This document shows, piece by piece, positions 1-10,542 of a stretch of 64,000 nt of DNA. The translations under genes and the position numbers were made by a program. Source of the DNA: Arachnopeziza araneosa (Eukaryota; Ascomycota; Leotiomycetes; Helotiales; Arachnopezizaceae); NCBI GenBank assembly GCA_003988855.1, contig QYAI01000001.1, positions 1 to 64,000 of the forward strand, in the 5' to 3' direction. The notes under the pieces were generated by a model that had not been told where the DNA came from, ran no database searches, and was given only the letters and a program-made list of their open reading frames with translations. Numbering within the stretch: the first letter of the stretch is position 1; each line of letters starts with the position of its first letter.

Positions 1-100
1 TTTTACTTGATTTAATCGTCTTACCGGTCGCAAAAAGAATGGATTTTTGAGGGGCGGGCGAGTGCGGTGACCGTGCGAGTGCAGGGGAATACGAGTAAAG
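1..100 (+). repeat. Left terminal inverted repeat of a putative transposable element
   Basis: The first 100 bases match the reverse complement of 4750-4849 at 93 of 100 positions (counted by hand). The outermost bases read TTTTACTTGATTTAATCGTC. The window begins at the first matching base, so the repeat may extend further left and a target-site duplication cannot be tested. Confidence 0.85.
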
Positions 101-959
101 CTTTTCAGGGAGCCGGATCGCGAACTTTTTGTTTGCGGGAGATGGCGTCGGGGGAAAGCAGATTGGCGTGTGGCTCGGTGGGAATGCTGGGACTGCCGAC
201 TGGTTTCCCGAAGTCTATAGTCGGGGACGTGATTGTTCTGGTGTTGTGGTGTTGGCGTTGGTGGATGCATGCCTAAACCCTGGAATGAATCAGCTGTAGA
301 GTTGTTTATTGCTTGAAGGCTTAAGCTGGTAGGCGGCCACCAAGCTTTGTATTACTCGTAGAGGAATAGACGGGACTCCACTCTCATCATCCAGTCTTTA
401 CTCCTTTTCCGCCACTGTAGGCATTGATCATCAAACGGAATCTGAGATTGGTGGGCACTACGAAGAACAAGTGAAGGAACGCCTGGACAAGGCTCTGTTC
501 CGAGAGCTACTCTGCATATGGCTCCCTTGGAGGCGTGAGTCGGTGGCAGAGAAACAAGTGTTATTGATGTGTGAGAAAAGGATGTTGATTCTTTCAAGAC
601 AGAATTGCACGAGAATTCCTTATCAACACCCGGTGTTCATGGTCGGTCCACTTTCTCTTGCCGACCCGAGCACTTCTTGTACACGTAGGGCTGGTCTTAA
701 ACAATAATGATCCTTTCTATAAACCCCTACAAAACGAATTTTTGCATTCCTTTAGTATTATTGCTTCGGTGTGCTGCCTCTTTTTATTTTTTCCCTGCTT
801 TGTGTAATCTAGATATCGGCTGAGAGTCTCCATGGCCGTGGTTAGAAACGCTCCATCGCCTGCGCCACTGAACCCTGCAACCATCTCTGTCGCAATCTAT
901 GCAGACTAAGTATCGTATCTTCTACTACGACATTCATACATATACTCGGCCCTAACACT

Positions 960-1320
960 ATGAGCTATATTGCATCAACTTCAGTGCCCTCTTATTGGGG
1001 GCCTTCAGCCTCCGTTTTGGCAATTGCTCCCGCATTTCTACCTTCGACATCATTGAATTTGTTGGCAGCTCTAGCTTCCACCGAGTTGGAGCATGGCGAT
1101 CTTGCTGGATATGGGCTCAGGCGTCTCGAGCTCCAGTCTGCCGGAACTGGAGGACATGCTATCGTAGAAATCGGTCGAAATGCCTCTGGACGGCTTGTTG
1201 CCGTGAAGCGCAGCAAGATACTGTCGCAGCCGTTTGGCCTGCAAAACGAGGAAGCTTTTGAGAAACATTTTAACCAGCTCCTCCTAGAGCTGCGCATTCT
1301 CAGTCACGAGCGACTAAGGG
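960..1320 (+). pseudogene. Truncated serine/threonine protein kinase fragment
   Basis: The frame from 960 gives the start of a kinase N-lobe. A glycine-rich stretch (GTGGHAIVEIGRN) is followed by GRLVAVKRSK, whose lysine fits the ATP-binding lysine of subdomain II, and then LLLELRILSHERLRGH, which fits the alpha-C helix and the segment before the expected P-N-I-V. The similarity stops there, near 1320. No HRD catalytic loop or DFG motif follows, so the protein cannot be an active kinase. The frame stays open to 1496 but the downstream residues no longer look kinase-like. I infer a captured or broken gene fragment. Confidence 0.55.
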
Positions 1321-1565
1321 GACACTTGAAAGCGTGCAAAAAGTTTGCACCCATGTCAAATCGGCCAAACTTTCCTAGCCTAATTTGGCTAGCAAACGAT
1401 TGCCACTTTAGACATGTAAACAAAGATTGTACCTTCCGTACAGTAGTGAGGTGTGCACAATTACGTGAAACCCCAGGTACGACGATCGTCAACTAAATCT
1501 TACTGGTGCAAATAAGAAGGCAAACAATGCGAAACCTGCAGCAGAACCATGCACAACCATCCTAT

Positions 1566-1602
1566 ACAATATCCGACGCAATATCCAACGCAATATCCGT
1601 TT
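1566..1602 (+). repeat. Three tandem copies of a 12-bp unit
   Basis: The unit CAATATCCGACG recurs three times with one or two changes. Translated it would give repeated Q-Y-P-T, but the surrounding short frame has no other sign of coding. Confidence 0.6.
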
Positions 1603-1639
1603 CCCCAAGAAGATTTCCTTCTGGCGGCAAATTCCCTTT

Positions 1640-2900
1640 TTCAATCGCTTGATGTCTGGCTGGCAGCAACCCTATATAATGTCCATTTTCCCCACGAAGT
1701 TTTGATTCAATGCATCTGGAAATCGCCTTCTTGATAGCTGACATCCGGCTGCGGGTGTCGCTGCGACCGGAATTTCGACTGCGAATAATCTTTTCAATTG
1801 ACGTCTGGTTGCGAGGTTTACTTTTGACTGGAGCTGCCTCATCTAGGCCCGACGGGACAAAATTCTCATCACCTGGCTTTGCATTGCCGCCAATACCTAA
1901 CGAGACGGGAGTTCTCCTCTTCAATTTTGATTCTGACAGGAGACATAACTACGAATCATTCCATACTTAGTTGACACCTGGCCACGGCAAGACCGAAATT
2001 CCAATTTCTGTCACCTAACTTATACTGTCCTGTCCGAACGGGGAGTGGCTTGGGTTGTGCCACACAAGTCGTGCAGGATTCTGGTCTCATTCGCCAGCCC
2101 ATCTTACCCTTAGATTGCTCAACAATCGGCAGGGATAGACAGACAGACAGACAAGGGACCACGGCTTCTCAAACCTTCTTGAGCCTCAGTCGGCTGACTT
2201 ATCGTACCCCACCCGACAGTATCTGGCTCGCCGTCGTTCTTACAACGCCTCTGCAGTTTTCTCCCACGAGAACTGCATACACCTTATTCCCTTTCCATCA
2301 CGCAAAAGCTCTCGACATCTACTTCGAGGGCTTGAATATACACGACCAATCTTTCTCGCACGGACAATAAGAACGCGCTTCCAGTCTTCCTCGTTCCGTT
2401 TAACTAACGTCCGGCTACGACTACCGTTTAGCTAACGTCTAGCTGCGACTTCCGTTCAACAGCCTGACATCTGGCGCTAGAGCTCCTCCACCACAAGGAT
2501 TAACGACTTTGATGAGACTACCTGCATTGGCGTAAGACTTAGCTACTAACCCGACTTAGCTTGGCTGGGTGGCTCCCAACCAATTCAATGGCTCTGAGAT
2601 ATAATGATCACATGACCTCAGCTGATTGAACAGCGTCAACTAAATCTCTCATATTTTGATTCCTTCCTAAGCTGCCTCGAGTATTAACTAAACCTTCCGA
2701 CTGATTCTTACGCTTGGATATACCTTGAAAAACGTTTGATTTGGACTTTGGAAAAGCCTCCAACTCGAATTGGTTTTGTCAGAGTCTGGTTCTGTGGAGT
2801 TAACAGGTTCATCAATTAGTGTTCGGCCGCAACTTCTTACATACGACCACTGACCCCTTCGCAATCAATTTCCTTACATAGCACCTTGCTGCGACAAACT
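1640..2900 (+). other. Non-coding interior with scattered copies of a degenerate motif
   Basis: No gene is recognisable between the kinase fragment and the zinc-finger gene. About eight imperfect copies of a motif close to TAACGTCTGGCTGCGACT occur in the same orientation (near 1645, 1738, 1798, 2405, 2431, 2464, 2820 and 2884). A short (GACA)4 run sits near 2138. The motif set could be subterminal binding sites of a transposon or decayed tandem repeats. Confidence 0.4.
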
Positions 2901-3154
2901 CACAGAACAACCTTACACGTGACGCAGCAAGATAGCCTCAACACATGATATGAGGTTGAAAGCAATTTTATAGCTACGACTGCCTACGATCGAGGCCTTT
3001 GGTACGAATCTTGTCATTTATCAAAAGTGGGTCACGAGGACTCGCAGCTTGAAACTCCAAACAATCCTGTCACGTGATAATTGGCTGCAGAGAGGTCCCT
3101 AGGTACCTGGTGCCAACACCTGGAGTCAAGTGTGGTTGCAAGAGCCCATATTCG

Positions 3155-4632
3155 ATGGCTAATTCATCAGCGACCAAAATGACAGATCTTTTGGACAGTC
3201 TTACTGATTCAGATTCAATGCAATTCTATTCATTGTATGCAGAGACATCATGTCTTAACTGTGCGGTAAGTTTACTCGCCCTTCCGCTTCCTCACTGGCT
3301 CCAAATCTGGTGCTAAATCAACCATAGCGCCACCAAAGAACATGTGTTATATCTTTCCCAGACAGTTTGGAGTGCAGCCAATGCAATGCATTTGGAGAGG
3401 TTTGCCAGTGGACGTCGGTACTACCATGGAAGGAAGGTCAAGGTTCTCCATCTACTCAAGGTCAAATCACACACAACCATCAAATTCACCCTTCCGAATC
3501 GAGTCAGCAATCGCCGACTTTGATGGACCTCAGCAAAGGATCCAATAATGCTATCGCGCAAAAGGGGCTAGAAAGCAAACAAACTGCTTCTGGAGCACCG
3601 GGTTCGATTTTCATTGACCCAACTTTAAGTATAGACTCGGCAAGTTTCGCGGAACCCCCTGAACTTGACAATGATGATCTCATCGCTTTTGATACCAAAA
3701 GATCACACCTCTTCAGCGACGCAACTATCTCGCCAGCGTTAACCTCGCCTCCTTGGCCTGGACTAGAATCACTCGGTCCTCAAATGCGGAATGAACGTCC
3801 ATCAAAGCCTAAACGAAATCGAGATGAAAGCAATCAACGGGATGAAGAAATTTCAAAAGATACGGGTCGACAATTAAGAGCGCCCTCAGCCAAACGGTCA
3901 AAAGGCTCTCATTCGACAGTCGAGAAGAGCTCTGGCCTTCTGTTTGGCTGCCCTTATCGTAAGCGAAACCCAAGCAAGTATAACCTGGTTTCATCTCGTA
4001 GCTGTGTTCTCACTGGGCACAACACTATTGCACGAGTCAAGTACGATCCCTCACGTAACCTCTCCTTTCTCACCAACCGATACTTACTTCTTTGCAGAGC
4101 CCATTTATATAGACACCACCAAATCATCCAATGCCCTAGATGTAAGTCCACTTTCAAGACACCAGGTGAACTTGGGGACCACTACAAAGCAGTCGTTGGC
4201 TGTGTGCTCAAAGAGGGGGACATCGAAGAAGGAGATTTCGGGGAGGGATTCCCGGATGGCATCGAGAAGAAGCTCAAAAGTCGGAAGAAATCTCATCCTG
4301 GACAAACTGAAGATGAGCAATGGAAAGGAATATACCAACTGCTCTTTCCCAAAGACGATACCCCAAGTCCTCGTAAGTACTACGCTCATAACCGAAGCAA
4401 TGCTGACTGTCCGTCAGATTTTGAGCCTATCCAAGAGGTTGCCAAGTTTCACGAATTCTCCCAAAACACCTTGCCAGGACTCATATGTGACGCGGTTGAC
4501 AAGATCTGTTATGAAAACAAGTTTGAGATCCACAGTCTTCTGAAAGATCAGATGCCGGCTATTGTTCAGGTATGCCAACAAGATGTGCTTCAGAAATATC
4601 GAGCCGGAATCCGGTCAGGCGAGCTCTGTTGA
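3155..4632 (+). CDS. Zn2Cys6-like plus C2H2-type zinc-finger protein
   Basis: Four exons in consistent phase (3155-3265, 3328-4040, 4098-4372, 4418-4632) encode about 437 residues. Joining exons 1 and 2 creates a cysteine set C-x2-C-x6-C-x9-C-x2-C-x6-C, the spacing of a fungal Zn(II)2Cys6 DNA-binding domain, interrupted by the first intron. Mid-protein, after a Ser/Lys-rich linker, comes ARVKAHLYRHH followed by CPRCKSTFKTPGELGDH, a C2H2-like unit common in uncharacterised ascomycete proteins. The C-terminal part is helical and acidic, as in those relatives. I infer a nuclear DNA-binding protein, targets unknown. The ATG at 3155 is the first in frame upstream of the cysteines. Unusually, the gene lies inside inverted repeats. 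The last intron is only 45 bp and in frame, so it could be retained. Confidence 0.65.
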
Positions 4633-4749
4633 GAACTGGCCTTTACCATTTTTGTTTGAGGCGCTCCGCACCTGGTCAACGCGTTCGTCATGTTCTGCCC
4701 CACCTGATCGATAACTGCGCGACGGGCCACCACTGCGAGGCGAGCCGGT

Positions 4750-4849
4750 CTCTACTCGTATTCCCCTGTACACGCACGGTCACCATACTCGCACGCCCCT
4801 CAAAAATCCATTCTTATTGCGACCGGTAAGACGATTAAATCAAGTAAAA
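4750..4849 (-). repeat. Right terminal inverted repeat, partner of 1-100
   Basis: This is the inverted copy of the left repeat, ending in ...AAATCAAGTAAAA at 4849. After that the sequence changes abruptly to AT-rich DNA. The seven differences from the left copy are mostly transitions. Confidence 0.85.
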
Positions 4850-5503
4850 TTCAACCACTTTATATATATTTATAGTGTTTTAAAAATATCATAAATAGAA
4901 GTTCAAAAATGATATATGCAACAGCAAAGCTTCGAGTTTCTAGGTCACGGGGTTTAGGGGCAGGGTCGGAACCGATTCGGACTAAGAGCAGAGCCGCTTA
5001 TTTATACACAGACTTCTCTCTTTTTCTTCCCTTTCTTTTCTCTTCGTATTCTACTTTTCTTCGTAGCTAGTGTAGTGAGGTTCTAGAGTGCATGACATTT
5101 TTCGGTTATTTCGCTAGTGGAGCACGTGTTGAGGACTCTCTATAAAGGAGGTCCTACTAAGCACCTACACAGAAAAACAGAGAAGAGGAGATTCATAGAG
5201 TACGGAACACACAGCAGCAGAAGATTCATGGACATAGAGAAGGGAGAATAGATTGCGTTGTTACGAATGGAGCATTGATCATACGGATTTCATTGATATT
5301 CAAATCTCTGCGCAGATATTAGATCTGTGTAGGACCTATCTTTTGAACGCCAAAGAAGCTAGGCCGGACATCGAGCGTCGATAGATAGAAATCACCTCGC
5401 TCCAAGATATCCTTGTCAGAGTGGTTGATCTCGCAGAAAGTTCAAGCGCAGTCGTCTTCCTAAATGTTTCGCTAGTGAGCCACGGTGATGACCTGCTTAA
5501 ATA
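4850..5503. other. AT-rich spacer, possible remnant of an LTR-type element
   Basis: No coding frame is credible here. A TATA-like CTCTATAAAGGAGG stands near 5139, and the phrase TTTCGCTAGTG occurs twice (near 5108 and 5467). This could be a decayed LTR, but I see no clear TG...CA ends or primer-binding site. Confidence 0.3.
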
Positions 5504-8226
5504 GTGTCAACTAAAACTGGACTCTCTACTTGCAACGCTGCAGTATGGAGCAAGAGGCAAAATCAGGCTCGCCCATCAACCGATGAAGTGGCTTGTCACA
5601 CACACAGAGATTCACAAGATTTTGAGAACCATCAGAAGATACAAGTCTTCGTTTTCTCATGCTCTAGCTACAGATCGGTCGTAAGTGTTCTCATTATAAT
5701 AAAATGTTTGAGTGTACCTGACAATCAATCAGGGAGCCGACTGTGGAGATTGATCACAGAGTTGCCAGGATCATACATCAGCTCGAAACTCAGAGACTGA
5801 GTGACAACAATAGAGACGTAATTCAATGGTTATCAACCACCGATCCTTCGATCAACTACGAAACAGTCTATAAATTACACCACTCAGCAACTGGAAAGCG
5901 GTTCTTGAGAGGAGATGCATTCTGATTCGTCATCAAATTTTCTTCTCTGGCTGTACGGTGTATGTAAGTAATTATACTTTCCGCTCGGTGACTCGTTGCT
6001 GATCGTGGTAGCCGGTTGTGGAAACCCCATCTTTAGGTCAAACCACTCTGTCCTGTGTGCTCAGCCTATGCTCATCTCATCTCAGCTCTTCCATAATGAC
6101 CGAACCTCTCCAGCTCTGTCAACAACATCCAAAGGATGCGATGGCTTACTTCTTCTTCGATTTTGAGGAATCGGATAAGTAAAGAGCTTCCTCTTGTCTT
6201 CGTCACTGGCATCTCAACTGTTTTTATACTTTACAACCTATTTTCCAGCAAGTGTGATTATAGCGTATAACCGAAGTAACTATTGAACTCAGCAACCTGA
6301 TTACGGGAGTCTTCCTAGAATGTTACTCGAGATCATTAACAGCATAGGCGAAACTTTATCCATGCTGAATGCAGTGGATGACTGTATCATAGACGAAGAG
6401 CGAGTAGCGACTCTTCAATTCAATGCTCGGCTGCAAAAAAAGCTGTGCTATATGGATCTCATCTGCTTGTCATCAGCCGTAGGCAGATGACATCGAAGTA
6501 CGTCTTGAGCCGTTGCTCACAATCCCGGCAGTATCTTTGTCTGGAGAGCCAGGGCATACAGATATTCGGTTGTGCATTACTCACCAACTTGCGCGGGATC
6601 CAACCTTGAAGCAATTGTCGAGAGAACTTCGGACAGAAATTGAAACTAGTTTGATGGAAGATCCAGACGGAACGTAAGTTGACAACCTTGGATGCATGGA
6701 AACTTGTTAAGTTTTCACAGGTTCCGCTGGGCCGCCTGCCAGCTAGACATACTAAATCGATGTCACACGGTCGGTTCAATTCGTAAACTGTTGAAAAGCG
6801 TTCCAAAAACCCTTGACGGAATCTACGAACACTTGTACTCGGATATCAATAAACTATATCGATAGGAAGCTAAGAATGCTCTCCTCTGGTTTGCATTGTC
6901 GGAACGCCCTCTCGAGTTGGATGAGTTCTCCGACGCAATTATCGTTTACCCCGTATCAACCCCGCCATTTGATCCCGAAAATGGATTTCCACATTCGCAA
7001 TCTATTATTTACAGGCTGTCAAGTCTCGTTACGGTTGTGAAAAGCCTCAACCTTGTTGATATAGTCCTTCCACTGAAAACGACAGTCACATTGGCACATT
7101 ACTCGGTGAAGGAACTCCCCCTCTCAGAGAGGATTAAACACATTTCAATGCGCGAGTTTACTCTATCCGGAGGTGTTGCTCACGCTGTTATGGCAGATTG
7201 CTGTCTGAGCTACATCCTGAATTTTGCTAACCAAAGGCCGAATGCTGATTTGATACATTATCAGCTCGCCGTTCCCCTCCTGCAATACGCGTCAAATTAT
7301 TGGTACAGACATTTACAGAAAATTAGTACCAAGGAGCAGACAAAACATAATGAGCTGGTGCTCAGGCTCCTGTTGTCAAGGCCGGCAGTGTTATCTTGGC
7401 TGATAATTCATTCGCCGCCGTCTTGGTCCCACAAAGCATTCGACCGCATGAAAAGAACTTCGAACACCTCTAATTCATGCAACCGATCTTGGACTTCTAT
7501 CTGTTGTCCAAGAGATCCTTGACGAAGGCCATATTCCTAGGGAGGACCTAAGGAGTTTGGATCACCGCTCCATCGTGCGATAGTCCGTGGTCATGAAGAC
7601 CTTCTCAATCTTCTGGTACCTTTCTCAGATATAAATGCACCAGACCACAGAGGCTGAACTCCCCTCCAGTATGCAGTCATGACTGATGGACGTCGATGTC
7701 CATCGTCAAACTGCTGATTGATCACGGTGCAATCATAGAACACTATCGACATTTACGGCGACAGACTTATTTTTCCTTCTGTCTCTAGCCGCCGTGAAGA
7801 TATTGTCAGGTTCTTGGTTGAGCACGGCGCGAGCTTGAACGAGAGGCAAAAAGGATTTCCTGTAACACCATTGCACAAGACAGCAGTCTTTGGTCCAGTT
7901 TCATTGCTGCGCCATCTTATGAGAAAGGTGTTGATGTCAATGCACGAGAAGAATTTGAACGAACTGTACTCCACTACATCGCTCGACTCGACATCCCAGA
8001 CACCTTTGAAATATTGGTCGAAAACGGAGTGAGCTTGGATATGCAAGAGGATAGCGATGAGTCAGTCCTCTACGTAGCTTCTATCTGTAACCATCTGAAT
8101 ATAATAAAGCATCTGGTCGATGCCGGCGCCGCGCTTCACGGTCCTCTCCTAGCACTCGCAGAGACTTCCAAGCACCAAACCAACTTCCACACTCTATTGA
8201 ACATCATTGCCAAGAGTAAACCATAA
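5504..8226 (+). pseudogene. Decayed NACHT-ankyrin STAND protein gene
   Basis: Fragments in order along the plus strand match the fungal NACHT-ankyrin layout, spread over several frames. Near 5815-5925 comes the pre-NACHT segment (DVIQWLSTTDPSINYETV, then GKRFLRGD). At about 6010 a P-loop-like AGCG is followed by N-P instead of the expected K-S/T. Around 6130 is AYFFFDFEESDK. At 6570-6860 lies the winged-helix lead-in, with an intron at about 6671-6720, ending in KTLDGIYEHLYSDI. At 6870-7200 are LERPLELDEF-type and AHYSVKE segments. From about 7590 to 8226 there are ankyrin-like units (FLVEHGASLNERQKG, HLVDAGAALHG). Stops and shifts, for example after GDAF at 5923, break the frame. Intact relatives act as intracellular receptors in heterokaryon incompatibility or immunity-like responses. 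This copy is very probably dead. Confidence 0.75.
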
Positions 8227-8767
8227 GCTCACGAGAGTTTTATCGTCCTCATAGAGATGAACAGAATGGGTCCCACCTTATGCGACTCTTGCTTGGCTGT
8301 GATTGGCAAGTCATGGCGTTCAGGGACTTTGTCGATCGATTCCAATCACTGCCCTGGTGTTGGGGGATGCATTTCTTTGCGCATGAAGCAGGAAGCTAGA
8401 GAGAGAGGCTTTGGGGCGGGAAGCTGGAGCGCAATAGGAGGCTCCACTCAGGAGCTGGACTGTTGGGATGTAGGGGAAGATGGGTGAGGTATTTCGGGCT
8501 TAGATGATGTGCTCTGAATAATCTAGTAGGGAGAGTCCTTTAATCTTCCGAGTAAGGACGATGAAACTCTATCATTCAAATATTTTGCATCTAGCTACAT
8601 AGAAGTAATGACATAGATCAACCACTTTCGTTCAAAGCAAAGAGATGCCTCACCATCCTCAATTTCAACTTAAGCTGCCTCGCATAGAAGAATTTGTCTT
8701 GAACAATGATTATTACTTTTGTCTATCGATAGTTTGTTATACACATATATAAGCACAGCACAAGCCA
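8227..8767. other. Intergenic, nothing recognised
   Basis: The small open frame at 8257-8487 has glycine-rich low-complexity content and no recognisable domain. I treat the interval as spacer and as the 3' flank of the convergent tafazzin gene. Confidence 0.5.
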
Positions 8768-10033
8768 TCAAGTCTTCCCCACCCAACTCCCATCGTCCAT
8801 CTTCCCTGTCTGTTTCGACCCCTCTTTAATCCACGTCTCCACAAATCCCTCTTTCGGATCCTCATCTGGATACCCCAGACTTCTCCTAACTTTTAGCACT
8901 TCTTCTCTAATCCTATTTGTAACCTCAATCCTCAAATCCACCGCCTCCTCTCCATATTTCAACCCCTCAGTCAAGTCACCCATCTCCCATTCCGCCACGC
9001 CTCCCTTCTTGACCAACGCAGCTTTCTGCGCCTCCACCAGCCTCTTCCACTTCGTCCTCAACTCCCCAAAGATCTTCTCCCCGTCCATGGCTTCCCCAAA
9101 GGCGACCTTTATGTTCTTTCCTGCGCGCGGGAGAAACCGTGGCCATTCGCGCGATTCATGCATGACCTCTTGGTTTCCGTCGATGAAGATGGGGATGATT
9201 TCGGGGAGGGGCTCGGATTCGAGGATGAGTCGGGAGACGCCCCATTTGAAATAGCGCATGGTTTTGTGCGGGTGTTGGTGCACTCGTCCTTCGGGGAAGA
9301 TGTGCACCCAGGAGAATTTGCGGGAGGCGTAGATGGAGGGGGAGGGGAAGAAGTCGGTGCCCGTGGTTGTGTAGGTTAGGGCGCCGGTTGTGAAGGGGTC
9401 GGGGGTTTCGTGGGAGGTAGGTGGAGATGGAGATTGGGAGAAGGGTTGTGAGGAGAGGAGGCGGATGGCTTGTGTTATGGCGGGTTGGAATAGGCCGCCG
9501 TGTACTGAGTAGTCGTGCCGGTGGGTGGGGAGGACTTGGCCGTAGCTGAAATAGGTTGATATCGCTCTGAAGGAGATGATTTTAGGTAAAATCTTAGAGT
9601 GATGGGGAAGAGCTATACTTGTTTTGAAAACATATATCATAACTTCCTAGACTCCATCTGTGGTTTGGAGGGTTGAACGCGTAGCTTAAAGGTAATACAC
9701 CCCATATCAATGGATCATCCATTCTGCAGACATGAGTATCGCGTCTGAAATCAATTTGTTGGTACATACACGCTGACATGATTAGAAACTGGCGATCTGT
9801 TAGTAAGAATTGTTTTTGCTCCTCAATCAACAAGTACCAGTAATCAGCCCTCTTTGTCTATCCTCTGCATTCCTCCTTCTATCTAACGTCTCTAGGAATC
9901 GATCTAAGCCAAAAACCTCCGTTTTATTAAGCCCGTAGAGAAACCCTCTGCATAGGGACCCCGTCAAGCCCATGATCAGGGAAGAGCTGAAGCGCCATGG
10001 TAAGCTGGGAGACGAGGGCACGGGATTTGACAT
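8768..10033 (-). CDS. TAZ1: Tafazzin-like lysophospholipid acyltransferase
   Basis: Four exons on the minus strand (10033-9838, 9788-9770, 9723-9619, 9566-8768) encode about 372 residues. Exon 2 is only 19 nt, but it is needed to restore the H-x4-D acyltransferase motif (NHVSVMDDPLIWG). Next come RWSLGSYDICF, the GQVLPTHR segment and FPEGRVHQHPHKTMRYFKWG, all in tafazzin order. LPWRFSSSLIMGLTG near the N-terminus is the usual lead-in. Tafazzin remodels cardiolipin acyl chains by CoA-independent transacylation on mitochondrial membranes. There is an insertion-like Ser/Thr/Pro-rich stretch (about residues 150-185) between GQVLP and FPEGR, as in other filamentous fungi. It diverges from the NOSIP-like gene across 509 bp, a probable shared promoter. 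Family assignment is secure from the motifs. Confidence 0.92.
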
Positions 10034-10542
10034 GTTGCTAGGGAGTGTAGTAGGAGAATAAAGAAGCAGCCATGAAATAAAAGAGCGTGTTGGCCTGAAA
10101 GGAGATGGAGGAAGTGTGGTGGTTAAAACTGACTCGTGATGGTGACGTCGAGAATTTAATAGGGGTGCATTAGATAATGTAAGGGTGCGGATTTAGAGAT
10201 GGCAAAAGGTTAATCCGAAGCCGCTTGTTTAGGTAAGCGAGGGAAATTTCAACTCCATCTCGCTCTCCCATCTCATATTCATCTTCTTGGAGACAATATC
10301 GAAACTTTGATATCATATCGTCGTTTGCGCCCTCTTTATCTGTGATACCTTTGAGCCATATTGAACTCGACGCTGGTTCTTCATCTTCGAGGTCAACATC
10401 GCCTCATCCACGTGATTGTCTCAAAAACGCGGTCAAACTGTGGATTACAACGAATATCACAACCTGGCTACCTTTGAATAGCTATTCCAGAGGTGAAACA
10501 CTGGAGTCTCTTACAATTCATTTTTAGGGACTATCATAGAAG

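Larger units (their letters stand above)
1..4849. mobile_element. Putative TIR-bounded element carrying gene cargo, class unknown
   Basis: About 4.85 kb lies between two near-identical 100-bp inverted repeats. Long terminal repeats of this kind are known from Mutator-like and foldback elements. I see no transposase, integrase or reverse transcriptase motif inside. What is inside is a fragment of a protein kinase, a set of degenerate motifs between about 1640 and 2900, and a spliced zinc-finger gene. It could be a non-autonomous element that captured host sequence (Pack-MULE-like), or two inverted solo copies of a repeat that happen to flank ordinary genes. The class and mobility are inference. 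Confidence 0.5.

Noticed and set aside
5100..5480. Solo LTR between two TTTCGCTAGTG phrases
   Set aside because: The phrase is only 11 bp, and I could find neither TG...CA ends nor a target-site duplication; kept only as a low-confidence note.
8257..8487. 76-codon open frame after the NACHT-ankyrin relic
   Set aside because: Glycine-rich low complexity, no domain, no splice continuation.
9009..9379. Plus-strand frames within tafazzin exon 4
   Set aside because: Antisense to conserved tafazzin motifs such as FPEGRVHQ.
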